Below are positions 36,227 to 44,944 of a DNA stretch of 64,000 nt, piece by piece. The DNA is taken from NCBI GenBank assembly GCA_038961845.1, contig CP152408.1, positions 2,542,001-2,606,000 of the forward strand, in the 5' to 3' direction. The stretch is from Xylophilus sp. GW821-FHT01B05. Its GTDB lineage: Bacteria; Pseudomonadota; Gammaproteobacteria; Burkholderiales; Burkholderiaceae_C. The notes under the pieces were generated by a model that saw nothing but the letters and a program-made list of their open reading frames with translations, had not been told where the DNA came from and ran no database searches. Each line of letters begins with the position of its first letter. Within the stretch, counting starts at the first letter, position 1. A program made the translations under genes and the position numbers.

Positions 36227-39200
36227 GCTGAATCCTGCGTAAGTGCCTGCGACAAATCCCGGGCGCGCGGCGTGGCGTGGTCGGCGGCGTGGCTGCGGGC
36301 CAGCACCGTGTACACGGTGGGCAGCACCAACAGCGTAAAAAAGGTGCCGATCAGCATGCCCGAGACGATCACCACGCCCAGGCCAAAACGGCTGTTGGCG
36401 CCGGCGCCGCTGGCAAACAGCAGCGGCACCAGGCCCACCACCATGGCGGCCGTGGTCATCAGGATGGGGCGCAGGCGGATCTGCGCTGCCTTGCGGATGG
36501 CGCTGAGGCGGTCGAGCTTTTCATGCACCTGCAGCTCGTTGGCAAATTCCACCATCAGGATGCCGTGCTTGCTGATCAAACCGATCAAGGTCACCAGGCC
36601 AATCTGCGTGTAGATGTTCACGGTGGCGTAGCCCAGCGCCAGGGGTATCAGCGCGCCGCAGATCGACAGCGGCACCGTGATCAGGATGATCAGCGGGTCG
36701 GTCAGGCTTTCGTACTGCGCCGCCAGCACCAGGTAGATCACCACGACGGCGGCCAGGAAGGCCAGCAGCAGGGCATTGCCCTCGGTGGCGAACTGGCGCG
36801 CATCCGACTGCCAGTCGTAGCTGAAGCCGGGCGGCAGGGTTTTTGCCACACCGTCAAGGAAGGCGACCGCGTCGCCCAAGGTCACGCCCGGTGCGGGTAC
36901 GCCCTGGAAGGTGGCCGCATTCTGCTGGTTGAACTGCGTCAGCTTGTTGGGCTCGATCTGCTCGGCAATCGACACCACCGCCGACAGCGGCAGCAGGCTG
37001 CCGTTGTCGGCGCGCACGTACTGCTGCGTCAGCGCTTGTGCCGTCAGGCGTTGCTCGCGCGGGCTTTGCGCAATCACGTCATAGGCGCGGCCATCCATGC
37101 CAAAGCGGTTCAGGTAGTTCTCGCCCACCAGCACGGCCAGCGATTCGCCGATGTCCTGCATGCGTATGCCCAGGCTGTTGGCCTTGGAGCGGTCTACGCG
37201 CACCTTCACCACGGGGTTGTTGTAGTCAAGGTCGCTGTCCACCACGGCAAACAGGCCGCTGTCGCGCGCGCGCTGTTTGATGTCTTCCATGGTGCGGAAC
37301 AGGCTGGCGTAATCCTGCGCGCTGCGCAGCACCATCTGCACCGGCAAGCCGCCGCTCGAGCCTGGCAGGGGCGCCATCTGGAAGGCGAAGATGCTGGTGC
37401 CTTCCACGTCGCCCACCGCGTGCTGCAGCTCGGCCTGGACCACGGCCGCATTGCGTTTGCGCTCGCCCCACGGCGTCAGGTTGATGCCGCCGATGCTGGA
37501 CGCAGGGCCGTCGCTGCCGTTGATGATCCAGCGCGATTCTGTCTCTGGTACCTGAGCGTAGATGCCATCGAGCTTGTACGAAAAGCGTTCCACGTAATCC
37601 AGGTTGGCATGCTGCGGCGCCTTGATGGCCGTTAGCACGCTGGCCTGGTCTTCGGTGGGGGCCAGTTCGCGCTGCGGCAGCAGGTACAGGAACGGCAGGC
37701 TGACCATCACCAGCAGCGCGAAGCCGCCGCTGATCCAGCGGTGCTGCAGCGAGCGGTCCAGCAGCCTGGCGTAGCGCTGCGTCAGGCCGCCAAAAAAATG
37801 CTCGGCGGCGCGCGCCATGCGGCCTTCCGACTGCTTGGGCTGCAGCAGGAAGGAGCTCATCACCGGCGACAAGGTCAGCGCCACCACGCCCGACACCACC
37901 ACGGCGCCGGCCAGGGTCAGCGCGAACTCCTTGAACAGCGCGCCCGTCAGGCCGCCCATCATGCCGATGGGCGCATACACAGCCGCCAGCGTGATCGTCA
38001 TGGCGATCACCGGGCCGGCCACTTCGCGCGCGCCGACCAGGGCGGCTGCCACGGGCGTCTTGCCTTCCTCGATATGGCGGTGAACGTTTTCGACCACCAC
38101 GATGGCGTCATCGACCACCAGGCCCACGGCCAGCACCATGGCCAGCAAGGTGAGCAGGTTGATGCTGAAGCCAAAAGCCAGCATCAGCGCCGCCGCGCCC
38201 AGCATCGACAGCGGAATCGTCACGACGGGGATCAGCACCGAGCGCAGCGAACCCATGCACAGGTAAATGACGATGACGACGATCAACAGTGCTTCAAGCA
38301 GGGTATGCGCCACTTCATCGATGGAGGACTGGATGAAGCGCGCCGTCTCGAATGCCAGCTCTACCTTCACGCCCGGCGGCAGGGTCTTCTTGATGTCGGG
38401 CAGCAGCTTCTTGATGCCGTCGACGATCACCAAAGGGTTGCCGCCGGGCGTGGGGAACAGGCCCAGGTGCACGGCCGGCACGCCATCCATCGAGGCGCTG
38501 GTCTCGGTGGCGGCAGCGCCCAGTTCCACCGTGCCCACATCCTTCAGGCGCACCAGCGAGGCGCTGTCCTTGTCGGCATCGCCTTTGCTGATGACCATGT
38601 CGCGAAACCCCGCCACGCTGGTCAGATCGGTGTTGACGCTGATGTTGGAGACGACGAACTGCCCCTTCACCTTGCCCGGCGCCGCCTGGTAGTTATTGCT
38701 TCGCACGGCGCTGGCCACGTCGGCCGCCGTCAGGCCGCGCGCTGCCAGCTTGGCGGGGTCGATCCACAGGCGCATGGCCAGTTGCTGGCCACCGAACACG
38801 TCGACCTTGGCCACGCCGTCGATGGTGGAGAACATGGGCTGCACCACGCGCGCCAGGTAGTCGGTCAGGGCCGCAGCCGACACGCTGTCGCTGGCAAAGC
38901 CCACGTAGGCCACGGCCGTGGAATCGCCGGCCGAGCGCTCGATGACCGGATCGAAGGCGCCTTCGGGCAGCTTGTAGCGCACCTGGTTGACCTTGGCCAT
39001 GACCTCGGTGAGGGCCTGGGTGGAGTCGCGGTTCAGCTCCATGCGCACGGTGACCAGGCTGCTGCCCTGCACCGACGACGAGGTGAGGTAGTCGATACCT
39101 TCCACCGACGACACGGCTTGCGCGATGGGCTGGGTGACAAAGCCCTGCATCAGCTCCGCCGAGGCGCCCGGGTAGGTGGTGGCGATGGTGATGGTGGACG

Positions 39201-39324
39201 ACTCCAGCATCGGGTACTGGCGTACCGGCAGTTGCTTGATGGCGATGACACCCAGCATCAGGATCAGGGTGCTGATCACCAGCGCCAGCACGGGGCGGCG
39301 CACGAACAGGTCGGTGAATTTCAT
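36223..39324 (-). CDS. MexI-like RND multidrug-efflux permease
   Basis: A 1033-residue inner-membrane pump with twelve helices. The N-terminal FVRRPVLALVISTLILMLG, the porter segment MELNRDSTQALTEVMAKVNQ and the helix-4 proton relay VDDAIVVVENVHRHIEEG are of the HAE-1 type. The proton-carrying Asp pair is intact, and a matching Lys/Arg helix 10 is present. By eye it is closest to P. aeruginosa MexI, which exports phenazine- and quinolone-like compounds; the substrate here is unknown. It starts at the adaptor stop (4-bp overlap). Confidence 0.93.
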   Translation of the reverse strand: MKFTDLFVRRPVLALVISTLILMLGVIAIKQLPVRQYPMLESSTITIATTYPGASAELMQGFVTQPIAQAVSSVEGIDYLTSSSVQGSSLVTVRMELNRDSTQALTEVMAKVNQVRYKLPEGAFDPVIERSAGDSTAVAYVGFASDSVSAAALTDYLARVVQPMFSTIDGVAKVDVFGGQQLAMRLWIDPAKLAARGLTAADVASAVRSNNYQAAPGKVKGQFVVSNISVNTDLTSVAGFRDMVISKGDADKDSASLVRLKDVGTVELGAAATETSASMDGVPAVHLGLFPTPGGNPLVIVDGIKKLLPDIKKTLPPGVKVELAFETARFIQSSIDEVAHTLLEALLIVVIVIYLCMGSLRSVLIPVVTIPLSMLGAAALMLAFGFSINLLTLLAMVLAVGLVVDDAIVVVENVHRHIEEGKTPVAAALVGAREVAGPVIAMTITLAAVYAPIGMMGGLTGALFKEFALTLAGAVVVSGVVALTLSPVMSSFLLQPKQSEGRMARAAEHFFGGLTQRYARLLDRSLQHRWISGGFALLVMVSLPFLYLLPQRELAPTEDQASVLTAIKAPQHANLDYVERFSYKLDGIYAQVPETESRWIINGSDGPASSIGGINLTPWGERKRNAAVVQAELQHAVGDVEGTSIFAFQMAPLPGSSGGLPVQMVLRSAQDYASLFRTMEDIKQRARDSGLFAVVDSDLDYNNPVVKVRVDRSKANSLGIRMQDIGESLAVLVGENYLNRFGMDGRAYDVIAQSPREQRLTAQALTQQYVRADNGSLLPLSAVVSIAEQIEPNKLTQFNQQNAATFQGVPAPGVTLGDAVAFLDGVAKTLPPGFSYDWQSDARQFATEGNALLLAFLAAVVVIYLVLAAQYESLTDPLIILITVPLSICGALIPLALGYATVNIYTQIGLVTLIGLISKHGILMVEFANELQVHEKLDRLSAIRKAAQIRLRPILMTTAAMVVGLVPLLFASGAGANSRFGLGVVIVSGMLIGTFFTLLVLPTVYTVLARSHAADHATPRARDLSQALTQDSA

Positions 39325-40430
39325 GGAGTGTTCGGGGCGGTCAGCGCTGACGCGCGCTGGGCTTCGCCCAGGGTGTCGGGCACGGCTTGCACGGCCATGC
39401 CGTCGGCCAGTTTCAGTTGGCCCGAGGTGACCACGCGCTGGCCTTCTTGCAGGCCGCTGACGATCTCCACCCGGCCGCCGGCCCGCTCGCCCAGCTTGAC
39501 GCCCACACGCTGGACGGTGAGCGGCTGCGTGCCTTCCTGCTGCGCCACAAAGACCGTGTCGCCATATGCGCTGTAGGTAACGGCCGTCTCAGGCACCGTC
39601 AGTTGCCGGCCCGCCTCGCGCGCCACCTTGACGTTGGCATACATGCCCGCCTTCAGGGCGCCGCCCGGGTTGCTCAGCGCCGCCTGCACCTGCACCATGC
39701 GCGAGCGGGCGATCAGCGGGTCGATGGCGTTGATCTTCGCCATGAACACCTGCTCTGGATAGGCGTCCACCAGCACCTGCACGGCCTGGCCCCGCGCCAG
39801 CCTGGCGCTGCTTTGCTCGTCGAGCGAAAAGTTCACCAGCAGCGACTTGGTGTCGATCAGGCTGGCCACCGGGTCGGCCACGTTCAGGTACTGGCCCGCA
39901 TGCACGCGGCGGATGCCCAACTGGCCGGCAAACGGCGCGCGGATGGTCTTTTGCGCGATCAGCGCCTCGGTCTGGCGCACCTCGCCCAGGGCCGCGTCGC
40001 GCGCGGCCAGCGCACTGTCCAATTGCTCTTGTGTAGAGGCTTTGTCGGCCACCAACTGGCGGGTGCGCTCGTAGTTGCTTTGCGCATTCTTCAGCTGCGC
40101 GCCCAGGCGCAGCAGGGCGGCTTGTTCCGGCGCGTCATTGAGCCTGACCAGCACGGCGCCGGCAGCCACGGTTTGCCCCGATTCGAAGGTGATGTGCGTA
40201 ACCCTGCCGCCCACCTCGGCCGCCACCTGCACCTGGCGCCCGGCTTCCAGCTCGCCCACGCCGCTGAAAAAGCGCTCTTGCGTGCCAAGCACCACGGGCA
40301 CCAGCGCTACTTTGGTGGCGGGATAGCCGCCCGTGTCGGCCGCATGCGATGCGGTGCGTGGATACAGCGCGGCGCCAGCCACGGCCAGGCTGATGGCCAG
40401 CGCGCAAGCGCCGGCAATTTTCGTATTCAT
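39321..40430 (-). CDS. RND efflux periplasmic adaptor (MexH-like)
   Basis: A 369-residue membrane-fusion protein. It has a signal peptide (MNTKIAGACALAISLAVAGAALYP), a split lipoyl domain (VQVAAEVGGRVTHITFESGQ and KTIRAPFAGQLGIRRVHAGQYL) and a helical hairpin between them. Beta-barrel and membrane-proximal domains follow (AGMYANVKVA, VEIVSGLQEGQRVV). The signal is not followed by a lipobox Cys. The start at 40430 is chosen over an upstream frame that runs into the preceding gene. It links the MexI-like pump with the OpmD-like channel. Confidence 0.9.
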   Translation of the reverse strand: MNTKIAGACALAISLAVAGAALYPRTASHAADTGGYPATKVALVPVVLGTQERFFSGVGELEAGRQVQVAAEVGGRVTHITFESGQTVAAGAVLVRLNDAPEQAALLRLGAQLKNAQSNYERTRQLVADKASTQEQLDSALAARDAALGEVRQTEALIAQKTIRAPFAGQLGIRRVHAGQYLNVADPVASLIDTKSLLVNFSLDEQSSARLARGQAVQVLVDAYPEQVFMAKINAIDPLIARSRMVQVQAALSNPGGALKAGMYANVKVAREAGRQLTVPETAVTYSAYGDTVFVAQQEGTQPLTVQRVGVKLGERAGGRVEIVSGLQEGQRVVTSGQLKLADGMAVQAVPDTLGEAQRASALTAPNTP

Positions 40431-40477
40431 GACGAGGTCTTTGGGGGAGGGGGAAGAGGCAGCGCGGCGCGGGCGGA

Positions 40478-40960
40478 TCAGGCCCACTGCGTGTTGAACA
40501 CGAAGAAGCTCGCCAGGGTCCACAGCAGCAGCACCAGGTGCGTGGTCTGCAGGCTTTCCTGCGCAATCCAGTAGCCAAACCACAGGCCGCCCAGATGCAT
40601 CAGCAAAAGAAAGGCAGCCATGCCGCACAAGGCCAGGTTGAGCCAGGGGCGGGCGTCAGGCAGGCCGCTGCCGCAGAACAGGACCACGCCGGCCCAGGCG
40701 GCGATGGCGGCGGCCAGCTGCAGCGCCAGCACCACGCCCAGGGCCAGCCGGTGCAGGGGCACGGAGGTGAGCGCGCGGCGCAGCAGCGGTGTGTCCTTGG
40801 CGGGGCCCTGGCGCAGCAGGTCCATGCGCATGGTGTTGCCAATAGCCCAGGCCGAGCCGTGGAAGGCTTGCAGATTGTTGATGGTGGCCAGGCTCAGCCA
40901 GGTCGCCAAGCCCAGGGCCAGGATGGCTTGAAACAGCCAGATGGAGTGTTGCAGCGTCAT
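40478..40960 (-). CDS. DUF2165-family small membrane protein
   Basis: A 160-residue protein with four membrane helices and little else. LATINNLQAFHGSAWAIGNTMRMD after helix 1, and the C-terminal GGLWFGYWIAQESLQTTHLVLL, match the DUF2165 group. It is the first gene of the RND operon, 47 bp before the adaptor. In the mexGHI-opmD operon of Pseudomonas the same position holds MexG, a DoxX-type small membrane protein of different sequence. A helper role for the pump is a positional inference. Confidence 0.7.
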   Translation of the reverse strand: MTLQHSIWLFQAILALGLATWLSLATINNLQAFHGSAWAIGNTMRMDLLRQGPAKDTPLLRRALTSVPLHRLALGVVLALQLAAAIAAWAGVVLFCGSGLPDARPWLNLALCGMAAFLLLMHLGGLWFGYWIAQESLQTTHLVLLLWTLASFFVFNTQWA

Positions 40961-41054
40961 CTGAAAATCCTGTCAAGAAGAGAGTCTTGCAGGCATGCAG
41001 GCGTGGCTATCCCTCAATAGCAAGAAGCCATCGATCCACCATTCCCGCATTACC

Positions 41055-41068
41055 CAAGCAATTGTTTG
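41055..41068. promoter_or_regulatory. Candidate operator upstream of the RND operon
   Basis: CAAGCAATTGTTTG is a 14-bp near-perfect palindrome (12 of 14 positions symmetric). It lies 95 bp before the DUF2165 start. It is flanked by AT-rich sequence GTATAACT that could be part of a promoter. No regulator gene adjoins it. Confidence 0.35.
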
Positions 41069-41100
41069 TATAACTGGGCGATGATAGGTGGACCCTGCTA

Positions 41101-41338
41101 ATTACACAAGAAAACACTTTGGTAATGAGGGGTGTCCCAGAGCACCGAGCGTGCTCTGGGTTTCGTCAAGACCCAGAGCGGGTTTTGACGGCGATCCGGG
41201 GCCAGGTGCCCCGGTGCTCACTTGCAGTAAAACTGCAGAACTATCAAATTGATAGCTATTAGCCCAGGCGGTACCTGGGCTAATGGCATATTTCACCAAA
41301 TATCTATCTGCGAGCAAGACCTCAAAAAGGGACGCCTC
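41101..41338. other. Hairpin-rich intergenic stretch
   Basis: No gene. It contains the stem-loops CCAGAGCA-CCGAGCG-TGCTCTGG (about 41134-41156) and CCGGGGC-CAGGT-GCCCCGG (about 41197-41215), followed by repeat copy 3. With 40961-41100 it forms a 378-bp gap between the DUF2165 and porin genes. Confidence 0.45.
41241..41302 (+). repeat. Intergenic palindromic repeat, copy 3
   Basis: TTGATAGCTATTAGCCCAGG-CGGTA-CCTGGGCTAATGG. The arms TTAGCCCAGG and CCTGGGCTAA form a perfect 10-bp stem. It lies just after the porin stop codon and is the best-folding copy. Confidence 0.72.
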
Positions 41339-42766
41339 TCAGATCTCCACATGCAGCCGCACGGTGCCGATCTTCACCGGCCCGCGGTCGGCGTTGTAGC
41401 CGGGGTTGCGGACGTACTGCAGGCCAAAGCTCAGGGCCGCGTCGGTGCGGCCGAACCCAAAGCCGACGCGGTAATAGCTCTCAAGGATGGTCTCGGGCCG
41501 GTAGCGGATACGGCCATCGCCCAGGAAGACGTCGGTGCCGCCCGCGCCCAGGTAGTTGCGGTGCGCGGATGACAGGCCATTGACCGCGCTGGCAACGCCC
41601 AAGGCATCCTTCGGGCGGCCCCAGCGCGCGCCCTCGAAGGTGGCGCCGGCAGAGAAGGATTGGTCGATGGAGGTGAAGGCATAGGGCTCGGAACGCCCGT
41701 CGCTGGCGGATAGCCGGGCGAACACGCCTACGCCGTCGGCCACGTCTTGCTCAACGTGCACGCCCGCGCCGACCTTGCTGCGCCGCTGGCGCACCGGCGC
41801 GAGTTCGGGCGTGCTGCCGTTTTGTTGGGCATAGGCCAGCGCATCACTGAAGCCGGCCATGACGGCGACGTTGCGAAACACCAGCAGGCGGGCCGAGCCT
41901 TCGCGGCCATTGAGGCTGTAGCGCCGCTCCAGCTCCACCTGGTCGCCGTAGTGCGCAAAGATGTGGCGGTCCAGCGGCAGGCCGTTGGATTCCTTGGGCT
42001 GCATGAAGCGGCCGGCGCGCAGCGACCATTCGTCGTCGTGCCGGTAGTCCAGCGCCGCGCCCCAGGTGTAGCCGCGCGAGTCGGCCGCGAAGTCGTAGGC
42101 GCCGTAGGTCAGCAGCGACCAGTTGAGGAACTGGGTGCGCGCGTCGTGCGCATGGCGGCTGTCGTCGAAGATGTCGGTCACCGCCAGGTTGCCGGCGGTC
42201 AGCGTCAGGCGGCGCTTGTCGTAGACGCTGGCCAACTGGTTGGCATCGGATTCCACCCGCTCGGTGCCGCCGCCCAGGCCCCAGGTGTGGCGCAGAAACA
42301 GGCGGGCGCGGTAGACGATGGGGCTGGTGCCGGCGGTCTTTTGCAGCTCGCCGTTGGTGAGCCCGCCCATGCCGGCCAGGTGCGAGAACGCCAGGCCCTG
42401 CACCAGCTCGGGGTTGAAGTAGACCTCGGTCGCCGGGCCCAGCCGCGCGCCCAGGTAGGCGGTGGAGGTGAACGAGTAGCTGTGCGCGGCCTCGGTCGAC
42501 AGGCTGTTGGGCCCCGAGTACGCGGCCGAGAAGGACGGCTTCTTTTGCGCGACGTAGGTGGCCTGGGCGTGAAAATTCCAGTCTTCTATCTCTGGCGGAT
42601 CTTCATTGGCAGCGCGCGCCGTGCCGGGCGGGCTCAGCAGCAGGAGCAAGGGCAGGGCCAGCAGGCCACTGTGGCGGAGTCTGGAGGGCAGTTGGGCGAG
42701 TGAGTGCAACATGGCCGCCATGCCATGGCGGAGTTCGAGAGAAGCGGGGGACAGGGAACGTTTCAT
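41339..42766 (-). CDS. OprB-like carbohydrate porin
   Basis: A 475-residue outer-membrane protein with a signal peptide (SGLLALPLLLLLSPPGTARA) and many amphipathic strands. Typical OprB-type parts are DWNFHAQATYVAQKKPSFSAAY, AYLGARLGPATEVYFNPELV, LNWSLLTYGAYDFAADSRGY and the ending RGPVKIGTVRLHVEI. It likely takes up sugars or other small solutes. Start at 42766 is the first ATG before the signal; there is no strong ribosome-binding site, and an ATG 45 bp downstream (MAAMLHS) is possible. It stands alone between the efflux operon and the chemoreceptor. Confidence 0.82.
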   Translation of the reverse strand: MKRSLSPASLELRHGMAAMLHSLAQLPSRLRHSGLLALPLLLLLSPPGTARAANEDPPEIEDWNFHAQATYVAQKKPSFSAAYSGPNSLSTEAAHSYSFTSTAYLGARLGPATEVYFNPELVQGLAFSHLAGMGGLTNGELQKTAGTSPIVYRARLFLRHTWGLGGGTERVESDANQLASVYDKRRLTLTAGNLAVTDIFDDSRHAHDARTQFLNWSLLTYGAYDFAADSRGYTWGAALDYRHDDEWSLRAGRFMQPKESNGLPLDRHIFAHYGDQVELERRYSLNGREGSARLLVFRNVAVMAGFSDALAYAQQNGSTPELAPVRQRRSKVGAGVHVEQDVADGVGVFARLSASDGRSEPYAFTSIDQSFSAGATFEGARWGRPKDALGVASAVNGLSSAHRNYLGAGGTDVFLGDGRIRYRPETILESYYRVGFGFGRTDAALSFGLQYVRNPGYNADRGPVKIGTVRLHVEI

Positions 42767-42878
42767 CGCTTGGAAGCCTGGTGCGGGAGGTGCTTTGGGG
42801 CTCGGCCGGCGAGCGTGGATAAATGCTCGCACAGGCCCGAGGCCTGGTGGGGGAGGGCGGGCGGTGCGCCCGCTGTGA

Positions 42879-44597
42879 TCAGAAGCTTTCCCAGGCATCG
42901 TCACCTGTTGCCGTTGTTGCCGGCTGGCGTGCCTTGGCAAGCTTGGGTGCCGGCACGGCACGTGCCACGGTTGCCGGCCGCGTGGAATGTAGCGCGGCGC
43001 GCACGGGCGCCGCCACCGCTGCATGGGCGTGGCCCAGGTTGAACACCGCGACGGCCTGGCCGAGCTGCACGGCCTGGTCCTTCAGGCTCTCGGCCGCGGC
43101 GGCGCTTTCTTCCACCAGCGCGGCGTTTTGCTGCGTTACCTGGTCCATCTGCGCGACCGCCTGGTTGATCTGGCCCAGCCCGGTGCTTTGTTCTTGCGAT
43201 GCCGCGCTGATCTCGGCGATCAGGTCGGTCACGCGCTTGACCTGGTCAACGATGTGGGCCATGGTCCCGCCGGCTTCGTCGACCAGCCGGCCGCCGGCTT
43301 CGACTTTCTCGACCGAGCTGGCGATCATGGTCTTGATCTCTCGAGCCGCCCCGGCGCTGCGTTGCGCCAGGTTTCGGACCTCAGCGGCCACCACCGCAAA
43401 GCCGCGGCCCTGCTCGCCGGCACGTGCCGCTTCAACCGCCGCATTCAAGGCCAGGATGTTGGTCTGGAACGCGATGCTGTCGATCACACCAATGATGTCG
43501 CCCATCTTGCGGCTGGAGTCGCTGATCTCGCCCATGGTCGAGACCACCTGGCCCACCACTTCGCCGCCACGCACCGCCGCCGCACTGGCCGATGTGGCGA
43601 GCTGATTGGCCTGCCGCGCGTTGTCTGCGCTGCTGCGCACGGTGCCGGTCAGCTCCTCCATTGAAGCGGCGGTCTCTTGCAGGCTGCTGGCTTGCTGCTC
43701 GGTTCGTGCGCTCAAATCCTGGCTACCCGAGGCGATCTGGGACGACGCCGTGCCCACGGATTCGATGCCACCGCGAATGCCGCCAATCACGTGGGCCAGT
43801 CGGTCCTGCATTTGCTTGGTCAGCGCCACGATGCTGCTGGTGTCGCCCGGCCGCAAGGCCACCGTGCCGCTGAGGTCGCCCGCCGCAACCCGGCGCACTA
43901 TGGCCTGCACGTCGGATGGCTCGCCCCCGATCACCCGCAGGATGGCGCGCTGCGTGAGCCAGCCCAACCCGCCCGCGCTGACCAGCAGCAGCGGCGCGGC
44001 GATGGCAAGTACCAGGATGGCGTGGTCATAGGCAGCCGATGCGCTGATGCCTTGGTCAGTGGTGGATTGCTCGATCATGCTCACCGTCTTGTCGGCCATG
44101 TCCAGGGCGGCGTCCTCCAGGGGGTCGTATTCGCGGTACAGGCGCAGCGCGATCTCGTCACGCTTGCCATCGACCGCCAGTTTCAGGTATTCCTGTGACA
44201 ACTGGTCGAGCCGGCCCCCCTGAGTGAGCAGTTCGTCTATCGCGCGGCGTTCCCCTATGTCCGAGCGTTCGGGGGTGAAGGCCTCATGAATCTGCTTGGC
44301 GATTTGTGCGGATTTGGCGAGCAGCTCGCGCAGCGTCTGCGCCTCTTTGGCTCTTGCCGCATCGTCGGCCAATGACATCAGGTTGCGTACCGAAATGCCA
44401 CGGGCGTTCAGGTTGTCGTTCAGGGCGTTGACCAAGGAGGTCTGCGGCAGATTGTTCTGCTGCAAGTCGTCGTTGATGCGATCGAATGCCTGCATCTGGC
44501 CCCAAATGACGAATAGCGCCAGCATGCTCAGCGCCACGATCGCGCCAAAGGCCAGGCCCAGACGACGTTTCAGGCTCATGCCCGCAAGATTGCTCAT
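42879..44597 (-). CDS. Methyl-accepting chemotaxis protein
   Basis: A 572-residue transmembrane receptor. Membrane helix 1 is about residues 11-31 and helix 2 about 200-220 ([21 protein letters not shown]), enclosing a four-helix-bundle-like periplasmic domain ([20 protein letters not shown]). HAMP and the signalling domain follow, with the hairpin tip [21 protein letters not shown]. The C terminus ends DDAWESF, resembling the NWETF tail that docks CheR/CheB. The ligand is unknown. It follows the heavy-metal efflux operon after a 347-bp gap. Confidence 0.92.
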   Translation of the reverse strand: MSNLAGMSLKRRLGLAFGAIVALSMLALFVIWGQMQAFDRINDDLQQNNLPQTSLVNALNDNLNARGISVRNLMSLADDAARAKEAQTLRELLAKSAQIAKQIHEAFTPERSDIGERRAIDELLTQGGRLDQLSQEYLKLAVDGKRDEIALRLYREYDPLEDAALDMADKTVSMIEQSTTDQGISASAAYDHAILVLAIAAPLLLVSAGGLGWLTQRAILRVIGGEPSDVQAIVRRVAAGDLSGTVALRPGDTSSIVALTKQMQDRLAHVIGGIRGGIESVGTASSQIASGSQDLSARTEQQASSLQETAASMEELTGTVRSSADNARQANQLATSASAAAVRGGEVVGQVVSTMGEISDSSRKMGDIIGVIDSIAFQTNILALNAAVEAARAGEQGRGFAVVAAEVRNLAQRSAGAAREIKTMIASSVEKVEAGGRLVDEAGGTMAHIVDQVKRVTDLIAEISAASQEQSTGLGQINQAVAQMDQVTQQNAALVEESAAAAESLKDQAVQLGQAVAVFNLGHAHAAVAAPVRAALHSTRPATVARAVPAPKLAKARQPATTATGDDAWESF

Positions 44598-44738
44598 ACC
44601 GATTGCTCCAGTTCAGGATTTCGTGTGACAACACGGTCTGAATTTCGGTGCAGTTGGATGCAACTTGAATCGCTAGTTTCAAGAGGGTTTTCCCTTGTTA
44701 CATGCGTTTCATAGGAGGCGGGGCTGAAATGTCGAAAT

Positions 44739-44766
44739 TTATCGTCGATTTGTTACTTGCGTTTTA
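44739..44766 (-). promoter_or_regulatory. Possible flagellar-sigma promoter for the chemoreceptor
   Basis: On the minus strand TAAAACGC is followed 12 bp later by GACGATAA, close to the sigma-28 pattern (TAAAGTTT, 11 bp, GCCGATAA). The spacing is one base longer than consensus. It lies about 140 bp before the chemoreceptor start. The rest of the 44598-44944 gap holds repeat copy 4 and no gene. Confidence 0.35.
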
Positions 44767-44871
44767 CAAGCATGATTCATTGAGTTGACGATTTAGTTAC
44801 TTTGTATGAGTATTTTTCACCGCCACGGCGCACTTGATTTGCGCTAAAAGAGCAGGAGGCCGGGCAATTTT

Positions 44872-44932
44872 CTGATGAAAAGTGCCTGTAGCCCTTATAA
44901 ATAAAGGGCTGTTAGCTATCTATTTGATAGCT
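44872..44932 (-). repeat. Intergenic palindromic repeat, copy 4
   Basis: In reverse orientation: TGATGAAAAGTGCC, AGCCCTT-ATAAATA-AAGGGCT and AGCTATC-TATTT-GATAGCT. Both stems are perfect, 7 bp each. It lies just after the CzcC-like stop codon. Confidence 0.7.
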
Positions 44933-44944
44933 CCGGCTTGGCTC

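Noticed and set aside
37741..39576. 611-residue plus-strand ORF opposite the MexI-like permease
   Set aside because: Mirror frame of a conserved pump gene; low complexity (His/Gln-rich) and no start signal.
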